DNA of 54,437 nucleotides from a virus: IMG/VR virus record IMGVR_UViG_3300034102_000374, positions 1-54,437 of that record; one strand, 5' to 3'. The position numbers were made by a program, and so were the translations under genes. This document shows, piece after piece, positions 1-7,555 of this stretch. Numbering within the stretch: the stretch's first letter is position 1; every line of letters starts with the position of its first letter. The notes below the pieces were generated by a model. The model was not told the origin of the DNA and did not search any database. It was given only the letters and a program-made list of their open reading frames with translations.

Positions 1-182
1 TAACAATTCTTGCTGACGGTACAGATGTATCAGTTAGTGAGTATGGCACTATCGACAATGATGGGAATATTGGCACCATTAATGTCTCTCGCACTGGAAA
101 TACCGTGGCTATTACAGTCACTCCAGATTCTGCGATCAAGCCAGTCACTGTACGTTACGCACGTATGGGACTTAAGGCATAA
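1..182 (+). CDS. Virion fibre-like protein, C-terminal fragment (5' end outside window)
   Basis: The frame whose codons start at position 3 is open from the window edge to a TAA at 180-182, giving about 59 residues that end in RYARMGLKA. The fragment is predicted to be beta-rich. It aligns by eye with the end of the next gene: both have an SEYG/TEYG motif followed by a G-rich strand pattern and a final V-T-V strand. I infer that the two share a C-terminal beta domain of the kind seen in phage tail and fibre proteins. The gene sits 18 bases before the next start and is probably co-transcribed with it. The exact product cannot be named from the fragment. Confidence 0.6.
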   Translation, partial: TILADGTDVSVSEYGTIDNDGNIGTINVSRTGNTVAITVTPDSAIKPVTVRYARMGLKA

Positions 183-200
183 TAAAAGGAGATATAAAAA

Positions 201-1724
201 ATGGCAACAGTAAATAAAGATTTTAAAATTAAGAGTGGTTTAATCGTTGAAGGTACAACAGCGACAGTTAACGGTTTTGACGTTCTTACAAAGAAGACAG
301 CAGATCAAAATTATATTATTGATCTTATTGGTGGTACAGCAACATCTGCTAACACTGCAAACACAGTTGTAAAGCGTGATGCTAATGGAGATTTTGCTGC
401 TGGTGATATTACAGCAGACTTGATTGGTAACGTAACTGGAACAGTTTCAAGCCTTTCAAACCACGACACTGCAGACCTTGCAGAAGGAACAAACCTTTAC
501 TTCACAAACCAAAGAGCACTTGATGCAACAGCAGCAGCATATGAGGCAGCAGGATCATCATCTGCAGCAGCAGGCGCAGTTGCAGGAGATCTTACAGATC
601 ACGAAAATGCTACAGAAGCACACGGTGCAACTGGTGCGGTAGTTGGAACAACTAATACACAAACATTAACAAACAAGACTATTGGAGATACACTTAACTT
701 CACTGGCGCAGGAGCAATGACAATCAATTCTGATTCTCATATCGTTCTTACTCCAGCAGCAGGTTCTTCTGTTAAGTGGGGTGCAGATATTCTTGCAACT
801 CAGGCTTATGCAGATCAAAAGGTTGCAGATCTAGTAGATTCAGCACCAGAACTTCTTGATACACTTAATGAGTTGGCTGCAGCAATTGGAGACAATCCAA
901 ACTATGCAGCAGACCTTGCTACATCAGTAGGAACAAAGGTTTCAAAGGCTGGCGACACAATGACTGGTGCTTTGACACTATCAGGTGCACCAACTTCAGC
1001 AAATCATGCAGCAACAAAAGATTATGTAGATACAGCAGCATCAACAGCACAGGGTAATGCAGAAGATTATGCAGATGGACTTGCAGGAAACTATGAGCCA
1101 GCAGGAGCAATCACTACAGCAATTGATGCACTTGACACAGATGACATTGAAGAAGGTGCTACAAACCAGTACTTCACAGATGCTCGTGCAAAGGCTTCAG
1201 CAGGAGATCTTCTTGCAGGAGCAACAAAGGAAAATGTTCAAATAAGTTACATTGGTGGAGTTCTAAGCATCTCTGCAGAAAACGGTGTAGCAGACTCTGA
1301 CACTGATGACCTTGTAGAAGGTACAACAAACAAGTACTTCACAGATGCTCGTGCAGTAGATGCTCTTGAAGCAGTTGTTCCAAACTTCACAGCAGTTGAG
1401 TTAAACTCAGTTGCTAAGCAGGTTGCAGCAACACTCTCAGCACCTACAGCAGGAATTCAAGTAGCCCACGCTTTTGCTAAGGCTGACTACCGTTCAGCAG
1501 AATACCTTGTAAAGGTTGCCTACGGAACACACACTGAAATCTCAAAGGTCCTCTTGACACTTGATTCTTCAGACAACATTGCAATTACTGAATACGGAAT
1601 TGTCGGAACAAATGGCTCAGCGTCATCAGTTTCAGCAGGTATTTCAGGATCAAACGTACAACTTCAGGTTACAACCGTTAACAATAACTCAACAGTTACT
1701 GTTGTCGGAACACTTGTTGCGTAA
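201..1724 (+). CDS. Tail-fibre-like virion protein with YFT-x-x-RA repeats
   Basis: This 507-residue protein starts at an ATG with a good Shine-Dalgarno (AAGGAG, 187-192). It carries three copies of a short motif of the form EG-x-x-N-x-YFT-x-x-RA (near residues 94, 313 and 377), a TLTNKTIGDTLNFTG block, and an LDTLNELAAAIGDNPNYA helix near residue 216. It also has an NHAATKDYVD motif before a coiled region. These modules are common in phage tail fibres and short tail proteins. The C-terminal 60 residues match the truncated gene before it, and the N-terminus (M-A-T-V-N-K-DF) matches the next gene. The likely role is a virion surface fibre contacting the host. The exact receptor function is unknown. 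Confidence 0.75.
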   Translation: MATVNKDFKIKSGLIVEGTTATVNGFDVLTKKTADQNYIIDLIGGTATSANTANTVVKRDANGDFAAGDITADLIGNVTGTVSSLSNHDTADLAEGTNLYFTNQRALDATAAAYEAAGSSSAAAGAVAGDLTDHENATEAHGATGAVVGTTNTQTLTNKTIGDTLNFTGAGAMTINSDSHIVLTPAAGSSVKWGADILATQAYADQKVADLVDSAPELLDTLNELAAAIGDNPNYAADLATSVGTKVSKAGDTMTGALTLSGAPTSANHAATKDYVDTAASTAQGNAEDYADGLAGNYEPAGAITTAIDALDTDDIEEGATNQYFTDARAKASAGDLLAGATKENVQISYIGGVLSISAENGVADSDTDDLVEGTTNKYFTDARAVDALEAVVPNFTAVELNSVAKQVAATLSAPTAGIQVAHAFAKADYRSAEYLVKVAYGTHTEISKVLLTLDSSDNIAITEYGIVGTNGSASSVSAGISGSNVQLQVTTVNNNSTVTVVGTLVA

Positions 1725-1759
1725 TAAAAAATAAAAATAGTTGGAAGAAGGAGTAGTAA

Positions 1760-2215
1760 ATGACAACAGTCGACAAAGACTTCAGAGTCAAGAATGGGTT
1801 AGTCGTTGCAAACGGCGGTACATTCGGAGATGCAGTAACAGTAGGGGAACCAACCCTTGCCTCACATGCAGCAACTAAGGAGTATGTTGATTCTTTGTCA
1901 GGATCTATGCAAGTAGGAACAACTCCTCCTTCTTCACCAACTAATGGAACACAGTGGCTAGACACTCTAACAAATAGAGTTAATTTTTATTACAGTGGTA
2001 ACTGGTATACCCAGGCAACTATTGACGATACAAATAATCTTCCACAGCACATTCACGATACCGCAATTGATGGAACTGGTTTTATAGTATCCCAGTTCTA
2101 TGAAGGTGGATCATTCAATAGCCCATTGGGTGTAGGTTTGGATGCTGGAGGCCCAAGTTCAACAACTTGGACTGTAGTATTCGATGGCGGTAGTGTAGTA
2201 GATAACTTCAACTAA
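1760..2215 (+). CDS. Short fibre-like virion protein, paralogue of the preceding gene's N-terminus
   Basis: This is a 151-residue protein with Shine-Dalgarno GAAGGAG before the ATG. Its first 15 residues (MTTVDKDFRVKNGLV) resemble the start of the preceding 507-residue protein (MATVNKDFKIKSGLI). It also has the SHAATKEYVD motif. The middle contains a TNGTQWLDTLTNR/YYSGNW stretch typical of small beta-rich tail-fibre domains, and the C-terminus is Gly/Ser-rich. It is probably a virion decoration or fibre subunit that uses the same attachment domain as its neighbour. No catalytic motif is visible. Confidence 0.65.
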   Translation: MTTVDKDFRVKNGLVVANGGTFGDAVTVGEPTLASHAATKEYVDSLSGSMQVGTTPPSSPTNGTQWLDTLTNRVNFYYSGNWYTQATIDDTNNLPQHIHDTAIDGTGFIVSQFYEGGSFNSPLGVGLDAGGPSSTTWTVVFDGGSVVDNFN

Positions 2216-2225
2216 AAACAGGGGT

Positions 2226-2264
2226 TATAATAAGATAAGTAAATGGGCAGCCCCCATTAAGGAG
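2226..2264 (+). promoter_or_regulatory. Possible -10 element and 5' UTR hairpin before the third fibre gene
   Basis: TATAAT lies at 2226-2231, though without the TG extension found elsewhere in this window. A 6-bp hairpin follows (AATGGG 2242-2247 pairing with CCCATT 2253-2258), ending at the Shine-Dalgarno AAGGAG (2259-2264). The hairpin could tune access to the ribosome site. The promoter call is tentative. Confidence 0.4.
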
Positions 2265-2274
2265 AAATAAAAAT

Positions 2275-3792
2275 ATGGCAACAAGAATGCAACAGCGCAG
2301 AGGAACTGCAGCGCAATGGACGGCTGCGAACCCAATTCTAGCAGCAGGTGAGATCGGATTTGAAACCGACACAAGTAAGTTTAAGATGGGTAACGGCTCT
2401 TCAGCCTGGTCTGCCCTGACATATTTTGCTAATGCAGCAGAACTAGCAGCCATTGTTGATGCTGCTCCAGAGACCCTAAATACCCTTAATGAATTAGCAG
2501 CAGCACTAAATGATGATCCAAATTTCTTTGCAAATATTGCAGACAGTATTGCAGACAATATTGATTTACACAATGTTACAACAGGAGTTCACGGAATTGC
2601 TAACACAGCACTACTTGCAACTCTAACAAATGTCTCTACTGCACAAACAGCAGCAGAAGGTTTTGCAACAACAGCAATTACAACTCATAATACTGACACA
2701 ACGGACGTTCATGGTATTGCTGATACAGCAGCACTTGCAACAACCGCAAACGTAACAACGGCTATTGGCAATGCAGTGACAGGACACTCTTCAGATACCA
2801 CAGAAGTTCACGGAATATCAAATACAGCAAACTTAGTGTATGCTACAGATCTTTCAACCCATGCTTCAGATACTACCTCAATTCACGGTATTGAAAACAC
2901 AGCAGACCTTGCTACAAAGACTTATGCAGACACAGCAGTGTCAACACATGCTGCTCTTACACTAGAGGTTCACGGTATTGCAAATACTGCACTTCTAGCA
3001 ACACAAGATTATGTTGATACAGCAATTGGAACAGCAGCAGTAGATCAGTCAGCACTTGCTGGTGTAGGTCTTGACTGGAACGGAACAACATCCCAATACG
3101 ATATTGACTCAACAGTAGCAACAACAACATACGTAGGAACTGAGATTGGTACACACAACTCAGATACTACATCTGTTCATGGTATTGCAGATACATCGCT
3201 TCTAGCACTCAAGTCAGAAGTTAACGCAATAACAAAAACTTCACTAGGACTTGAAAATGTTGATAATACAGCAGATGCATCAAAGCCAGTATCTACAGCA
3301 CAGGCTTCAGCAATCGCCACAGCCAAGTCAGAAGCAATCTCAGATGCTACATCACAGGTAAACGCTCTTCTAGCAGGTGCCCCAGCAGCCCTTAACACAC
3401 TTGATGAACTTGCTGCAGCACTTGGAGATGACGCAAACTTTGCTTCATCAGTAACAACTAGCCTTGGATTAAAGGTAGATTCTTTAACCCCAATTTCACA
3501 AAAGACAGCATCATACACACTTTCATCACTAACTGAAAGAGACGATCTAATTGAAATGGGTTCAGCCTCAGCACTAACTCTTACAATTCCACCAGCATCA
3601 GCAGTTGACTATCCAATTGGAACTTCAATTGATATTCTTCAAACTGGAGCAGGACAGGTTACAATTGCAGCAGGTGCAGGAGTAACAGTTAATGCAACAC
3701 CTGGCTTGAAACTTCGTACAACTTGGTCATCTTGTACTCTCTTTAAGAGAGCAGCAAATACTTGGGTTGTCTACGGCGACTTGACAGCGTAA
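2275..3792 (+). CDS. Tail-fibre protein with VHGI repeats
   Basis: This 505-residue protein starts MATRMQQRRGTAAQW. With the GEIGFETDTSKFKMGNG stretch that follows (about residues 26-42), this is the N-terminal domain found on many phage tail fibres and tropism determinants. Six copies of a VHGI-A-[ND]-T-A-x-L-x-T motif (one with IHGI) are spread over residues 105-310 and alternate with helical segments. The LNTLNELAAALNDDPNFF module occurs near residue 66 and again, as LNTLDELAAALGDDANFA, near residue 371. The module also occurs in the 507-residue fibre gene upstream. The C-terminal 90 residues are beta-rich. It is probably a trimeric fibre that recognises the host surface. Confidence 0.8.
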   Translation: MATRMQQRRGTAAQWTAANPILAAGEIGFETDTSKFKMGNGSSAWSALTYFANAAELAAIVDAAPETLNTLNELAAALNDDPNFFANIADSIADNIDLHNVTTGVHGIANTALLATLTNVSTAQTAAEGFATTAITTHNTDTTDVHGIADTAALATTANVTTAIGNAVTGHSSDTTEVHGISNTANLVYATDLSTHASDTTSIHGIENTADLATKTYADTAVSTHAALTLEVHGIANTALLATQDYVDTAIGTAAVDQSALAGVGLDWNGTTSQYDIDSTVATTTYVGTEIGTHNSDTTSVHGIADTSLLALKSEVNAITKTSLGLENVDNTADASKPVSTAQASAIATAKSEAISDATSQVNALLAGAPAALNTLDELAAALGDDANFASSVTTSLGLKVDSLTPISQKTASYTLSSLTERDDLIEMGSASALTLTIPPASAVDYPIGTSIDILQTGAGQVTIAAGAGVTVNATPGLKLRTTWSSCTLFKRAANTWVVYGDLTA

Positions 3793-3824
3793 TACAAAAT
3801 TCAATAAGAAATTAGGAGATACAA

Positions 3825-4814
3825 ATGGCAGCAGGTAAAAAGATAGGTAAGAAGTCCCAAGCGTCAAATGACTTTTTGGAGCCATTAGCACCAACAGGTG
3901 TTACTGGAACAAACATTGGAACAGATCGTCCATTTAATAATGGAGCAGTCTCTGTAGCGTTTTCTTTACCTGCACTTTCACCTGCTGCTACCTCTTTTAC
4001 AGTAACAGCAAGCACAGGACAAACAGCGACTGGAGCATCTTCTCCTATTACTGTAACTGGAATTGCTTCTTCAGCAACCCCAACATTTACAGTAACAGCA
4101 ACTAATGCTGCAGGAACTTCAGCAGCGTCTTCTGCCTCTGCTGCAGTGACTGTAACAACAGTACCAGCAACACCATCTGCCCCAACAGCAACAGCAGGAG
4201 TAGATGCTGACTCAGTAACTTGGACAGCCCCAGCAAATGGAGGAAGTGCAATTACTTCTTATGTTTGGGCAGCATCAGATGGAAAGACTAACTCAACAGC
4301 AGCAACATCTGTATCAGTTGGCCAAGAAGCAAATACAGCACAGACTTATACCGTCAGAGCAATAAATGCTAACGGAACATCTGCAACATCTCCTGCTTCT
4401 ACTAGCGTAACTACTATTGCTCCGTTCTTCCCGTTCTTCCCATTCTTCCCGCCATTTTTCCCACCATTCTTCCCACCGTTCTTCCCATTCTTCCCACCAT
4501 TCTTCCCGTTTTTCCCACCATTCTTCCCGTTCTTCCCACCATTCTTCCCACCTTACTTCCCATTCTTCCCACCTTACTTCCCATTCTTCCCACCTTACTT
4601 CCCTTACTTCCCATTCTTCCCACCTTACTTCCCATTCTTCCCACCTTACTTCCCTTACTTCCCATTCTTCCCACCTTACTTCCCATTCTTCCCACCATTC
4701 TTCCCGTTCTTCCCATATTTCCCACCAGCACCACCAACAGGAGGATGTACTAATTGCTACAAGGCATGCTGGTCTTGCAGTTGCCCATCATGTTGTGGTT
4801 CTTGTGCCTACTAA
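3825..4814 (+). CDS. FN3-domain virion protein with Pro/Phe/Tyr rod and Cys-rich tip
   Basis: This 329-residue protein has three clear zones. Residues about 20-197 form two fibronectin-III-like domains (the second has the VTWTAPANGGSAITSYVW pattern). Residues 200-301 are built of 29 units of P(P)FF or P(P)YF, with 42 prolines and 58 aromatic residues in 100 positions; tyrosine occurs only as the first aromatic of a unit. The last 25 residues carry eight cysteines and end CGSCAY. It follows the fibre genes and has a Shine-Dalgarno (TTAGGAGA), so a virion surface role is likely. No named family was recognised. The aromatic-proline rod suggests an extended stiff or aggregating segment, and the Cys-rich end suggests a metal site or disulphide cap. 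Both ideas are inference. Confidence 0.75.
   Translation: MAAGKKIGKKSQASNDFLEPLAPTGVTGTNIGTDRPFNNGAVSVAFSLPALSPAATSFTVTASTGQTATGASSPITVTGIASSATPTFTVTATNAAGTSAASSASAAVTVTTVPATPSAPTATAGVDADSVTWTAPANGGSAITSYVWAASDGKTNSTAATSVSVGQEANTAQTYTVRAINANGTSATSPASTSVTTIAPFFPFFPFFPPFFPPFFPPFFPFFPPFFPFFPPFFPFFPPFFPPYFPFFPPYFPFFPPYFPYFPFFPPYFPFFPPYFPYFPFFPPYFPFFPPFFPFFPYFPPAPPTGGCTNCYKACWSCSCPSCCGSCAY
4422..4727 (+). repeat. In-gene tandem repeat encoding P(P)[FY]F units
   Basis: The tract is 306 bases of near-repeats of CCATTCTTC, CCACCATTCTTC and CCACCTTACTTC. It stays strongly biased to C/T on the + strand. Two other frames also stay open through it (a Ser/His-rich frame on + and an Arg/Gly/Met-rich frame on -) purely because of the repeat. 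The higher-order pattern PPYF-PFF recurs in the second half, which suggests expansion by slippage or unequal recombination. The length may vary between relatives. Confidence 0.9.
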
Positions 4815-4820
4815 TTACTA

Positions 4821-4842
4821 TGCTATACTATAATAAAGGAGA
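4821..4842 (+). promoter_or_regulatory. Extended -10 promoter and ribosome site before the 150-residue gene
   Basis: TGCTATACT at 4821-4829 fits the TGnTATAMT extended -10 used throughout the window. An overlapping TATAAT lies at 4829-4834. A Shine-Dalgarno AAAGGAG (4836-4842) follows at a normal distance from the ATG at 4849, so this transcript would carry a short leader. Confidence 0.5.
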
Positions 4843-4848
4843 AAAACT

Positions 4849-5301
4849 ATGTATGTTGTATTAACAAAAAATAGCAATAACACTTGGGATGCTATTTCCG
4901 ATATAACTCTTGACGAGGGTACAATTTCTAAAAATGTACTAGAAGATGCTTTTGCGAGCAATCTTCCAATTATCGGAATGGACATAACCAACTATGGACC
5001 AACAGTATTTAAAAATTCTGTATTCGATGGCGATTCTTTTTCTGGGGGAATAACTCCACCACTATCATCACCAGAAATGCCAGAAGATTTTTTTACAGTA
5101 AATAAAAGATATGCATTTTTGTGTGACAACAAAGCCGTACTTTTTATTACAGTCCCAATTGGTAGTCCAAACTCTGACATGTTTGCAGCAGCCTTTGCTG
5201 GAGAAACAATACTCATTAAGACTGAAACTGGACCAAGGGTAAAAGTTGGAAAAACTTTTAATTGGGACGGTACTGAACTAACACTTGTTGTACCAGAATA
5301 A
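4849..5301 (+). CDS. Hypothetical protein at the end of the fibre cluster
   Basis: This is a 150-residue protein with no family recognised. It is moderately acidic with alternating hydrophobic strands, including a Pro/Ser/Glu-rich loop (TPPLSSPEMPEDFF, about residues 69-82). The C-terminal half (RVKVGKTFNWDGTELTLV) looks beta-rich. It lacks a signal peptide and membrane segments. It is preceded by its own promoter-like element and closed by a strong hairpin terminator, so it ends the fibre transcription unit. A small virion or accessory protein is the simplest reading. Confidence 0.6.
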   Translation: MYVVLTKNSNNTWDAISDITLDEGTISKNVLEDAFASNLPIIGMDITNYGPTVFKNSVFDGDSFSGGITPPLSSPEMPEDFFTVNKRYAFLCDNKAVLFITVPIGSPNSDMFAAAFAGETILIKTETGPRVKVGKTFNWDGTELTLVVPE

Positions 5302-5321
5302 ACAATATTTATATTAACAAG

Positions 5322-5351
5322 ATATATAGACTTTAGGGTCTATATATTTTT
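5322..5351 (+). terminator. Rho-independent-type terminator closing the fibre unit
   Basis: A perfect 10-bp stem (ATATATAGAC 5322-5331, GTCTATATAT 5338-5347) has a 6-base loop and is followed by TTTT. It lies 20 bases after the stop of the 150-residue gene. The stem is AT-rich, so efficiency may be moderate. Confidence 0.8.
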
Positions 5352-5363
5352 GTTTTATCATAG

Positions 5364-5372
5364 TGGTATAAT
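5364..5372 (+). promoter_or_regulatory. Extended -10 promoter for the oxygenase island
   Basis: TGGTATAAT is a perfect TGnTATAAT element, 12 bases after the terminator. No good -35 is seen, as is usual for extended -10 promoters. Transcription would start near 5379, giving a leader of about 20 bases with AAAAGGAAAG before the ATG at 5399. It probably drives the genes from here to about 8723. Confidence 0.7.
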
Positions 5373-5398
5373 AGTTGTACTAGAGAAAAGGAAAGTCT

Positions 5399-6109
5399 AT
5401 GGAAATATATGACGAAAATTCAAATCATTGGTTTACAAAAGATAGATCAGAGACTGCATCAAACAGGGTTCCTGCAAGAAAATTAGACAACACTGTAAGT
5501 GTTGAAAACCTAGGTTTAGGGTTACATGTATACCATGATACATTTTCTTTAGATGACGCAAACAGATACATCAATACGCTTGAGTCAAACCTTTCAAGAG
5601 GTGGCAAATATAAGTGGTCAGAAGCACAAGTAACGAACTCTACAACACCGATTAAAAAGGCTAGAGATGCTGTAGACTTTAAATACAAGCAAGAAAACTT
5701 GGGGCCAAGAGATAAAACAAACTCTGAACTTATAGATTTGCATGAAGAGATTTATCAAAAACTTAAGTACTGCATAGATGACTATGCAAAGTATTGGGGA
5801 ATAAACGTTGTATATTATGAAGCCTTTAATTTTGTAAAGTATGAGGGTGCTGGAACTCATTTTAATATTCACGCTGATCATGGCCCTGCTTATAACTGTA
5901 CTGTTTCTGCTGTTATTTATATAAATGACGACTATGAAGGTGGGGACTTAAAGTTTCCAAGACTTGACAACTTAGTCTATAAACCAAGAGTTGGAGACAT
6001 AGCAGTCTTTCCATCAAACTATATTTATGAACATGCATCACTTCCTATGGAGTCTGGTACAAAATACTGTGTTGTCATTATGACAGACATCAATGAACTG
6101 AGTCACTAA
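5399..6109 (+). CDS. 2OG-Fe(II) oxygenase 1, prolyl-4-hydroxylase-like
   Basis: This 236-residue protein has the full prolyl-4-hydroxylase-type signature. The HxD pair is H158/D160 (in NIHADHG), the distal histidine is H212 (in YEHASLP), and K222, ten residues on, is the expected 2-oxoglutarate C5-carboxylate ligand. The core strand motif YINDDYEGGDLKFP lies between them. The double-stranded beta-helix occupies roughly residues 140-235. Enzymes of this fold couple 2-oxoglutarate decarboxylation to hydroxylation of a substrate such as proline. It is the first of seven such genes in tandem and overlaps the next gene by one base (TAATG). The substrate is unknown. Confidence 0.9.
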   Translation: MEIYDENSNHWFTKDRSETASNRVPARKLDNTVSVENLGLGLHVYHDTFSLDDANRYINTLESNLSRGGKYKWSEAQVTNSTTPIKKARDAVDFKYKQENLGPRDKTNSELIDLHEEIYQKLKYCIDDYAKYWGINVVYYEAFNFVKYEGAGTHFNIHADHGPAYNCTVSAVIYINDDYEGGDLKFPRLDNLVYKPRVGDIAVFPSNYIYEHASLPMESGTKYCVVIMTDINELSH

Positions 6110-6888
6110 TGAATAGTGAAAAGTCTAAATTAGCAATATTTAGATCATTCAGGCCCTGGATAAACAAAGATAGCAAACACGTTCCAGTACCAACACAAAA
6201 AGAAATGCCAGATTGGTATAAAGATGCAGACAGATTTGCTAAAATGCCAAACGGAGAATACTATAAAGCACCAAAAGAAGTTTGTCCATTTCCCAAAGAA
6301 GGAACAACAGACGACTATGGAAAGATACCTACATGGAAGGCGTGTCCTGCAATTATGGATGCGTTTGCAACTGGTTATGTATTTAAAACGCCGTGTGATC
6401 TAAAATTTGCCAAAAATTCTCAGGGAATAATTAATGTAACAATAGATGACCCTAAGTATAAAGACTTTTGTACTCAAAGACCACCAATGCCACAGTTTGA
6501 GCATCCTAAAGGATACTATCAGTACCACTTTGCTTGGAGTTCTCCCTGGGGTCTAGAGTTGCCAGAAGGATATAGTGCATTGTTTATGACACCAATGAAC
6601 AGGTTTGACCTTCCCTTTATGAACACAACTGGAGTCGTAGATTCTGACAAGGTTCACCTTCTTGGAAGTTTCCCATTTTTTATTACAGAAGGCTGGGAAG
6701 GAACGCTTCCTGCTGGAACACCTTATATTCAGGTACTTCCGTTTAAAAGAGAAAATTGGGAGCATGAAATAGAGATTTTAGATCAGTCTTCTATATATGG
6801 TAAAATGGTAGATAACGCAAATTTTTATCGTCAGCCTGATGGCGGGGTATATAAAAATAAAGTTTGGTCAAGAAGAGAATATAGATAA
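6109..6888 (+). CDS. DUF6065-like protein A of the oxygenase island
   Basis: This is a 259-residue protein without a catalytic motif that I can name. The order of its features is a basic N-terminus with many Pro/Trp, KACPAIMDAFATGYVF (about residues 77-92) followed by DLKF, a central GLELPEGYSALFMTPMNRF, and GTPYIQVLPFKRENW near the C-terminus. The same sequence of motifs, with changed residues, occurs in the gene at 7555, so the two are distant paralogues. The C-terminal GTP..Q..PFKRE pattern recalls the DUF6065 family; that match is from memory and moderate. Its position between oxygenases, translationally coupled to the first, suggests a shared pathway. Confidence 0.6.
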   Translation: MNSEKSKLAIFRSFRPWINKDSKHVPVPTQKEMPDWYKDADRFAKMPNGEYYKAPKEVCPFPKEGTTDDYGKIPTWKACPAIMDAFATGYVFKTPCDLKFAKNSQGIINVTIDDPKYKDFCTQRPPMPQFEHPKGYYQYHFAWSSPWGLELPEGYSALFMTPMNRFDLPFMNTTGVVDSDKVHLLGSFPFFITEGWEGTLPAGTPYIQVLPFKRENWEHEIEILDQSSIYGKMVDNANFYRQPDGGVYKNKVWSRREYR

Positions 6889-6898
6889 GGGATATATT

Positions 6899-7555
6899 AT
6901 GCAAACATGGACAGATAGACAAGACCTTGGCAATGGAATCTTTTGCTACAAGGGCGTAATCAAAAAAGAAATTGATGTTATTAATAGACTAGAGTCTAAC
7001 TTAAAGCCTGTGGGAGATACTACAGGATATGCTTGGCTACCAGCATATGTTGGATACAAGCAACTAATGCCAGACTATAGAGATTGCAATGATTTTAAGT
7101 TTAAGAAAACAGACATCGAATATGATAAAAGTCCAACAAGCCTTAAACTTCAGGAACTTTGGCAAGATGTCTATGATGCACAGGCTCCTGCAGTTGAAGA
7201 TTATTGCAAGATCCACAACATTCATGAACTAAAGTACTGGGAAGCGTTTAACTTTATTAAGTATGGACCAGGCCAGCACTTCCAAGAGCACCACGACCAT
7301 GGCTTCTCCTACAACTGCACAGTGTCTCTTGTTGCTTATGTAAATGATGATTACGATGGTGGAGAACTAAACTTTAGACTTCAGAATTTGACTGTTAAGC
7401 CAGAGGCTGGAGATCTCTTTATATTCCCTTCAACCTTTATGTATCCTCATCGTGCAATGCCAGTACACTCAGGTACAAAATATTCTATTGTTACAATGCT
7501 TGACTACAATAAGAAGTTTCACACTCCAGAAATGTATGTTGCGGACAAAGACTAG
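6899..7555 (+). CDS. 2OG-Fe(II) oxygenase 2, prolyl-4-hydroxylase-like
   Basis: This is a 218-residue protein from the ATG at 6899. An in-frame ATG at 6839 would add 20 residues overlapping the upstream gene and is less likely. Metal ligands are H131/D133 (EHHDHGF) and H184 (YPHRAMP), with K194 as 2-oxoglutarate anchor. It is the closest relative of oxygenase 1 in this window: both have EAFNF-x-KY, then HF-x-x-H-x-DHG, YNCTVS, and NDDY-x-GG in register. A recent duplication with one gene inserted between is likely. It ends in TAGTG, overlapping the next gene by one base. The ribosome site is weak (AAGGG), so coupling to the upstream gene may matter. Confidence 0.88.
   Translation: MQTWTDRQDLGNGIFCYKGVIKKEIDVINRLESNLKPVGDTTGYAWLPAYVGYKQLMPDYRDCNDFKFKKTDIEYDKSPTSLKLQELWQDVYDAQAPAVEDYCKIHNIHELKYWEAFNFIKYGPGQHFQEHHDHGFSYNCTVSLVAYVNDDYDGGELNFRLQNLTVKPEAGDLFIFPSTFMYPHRAMPVHSGTKYSIVTMLDYNKKFHTPEMYVADKD

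Noticed and set aside
4414-4833. Open frames on both strands across the Pro/Phe repeat (Ser/His-rich on +, Arg/Gly/Met-rich on -)
   Set aside because: They come from the repeat pattern, which lacks stop codons in several frames. They have no ribosome sites and only repeat-driven composition.
6839-6898. Longer start (20 more residues) for oxygenase 2
   Set aside because: The extension lies inside the upstream gene, has no ribosome site and does not resemble the start of the related oxygenase 1.
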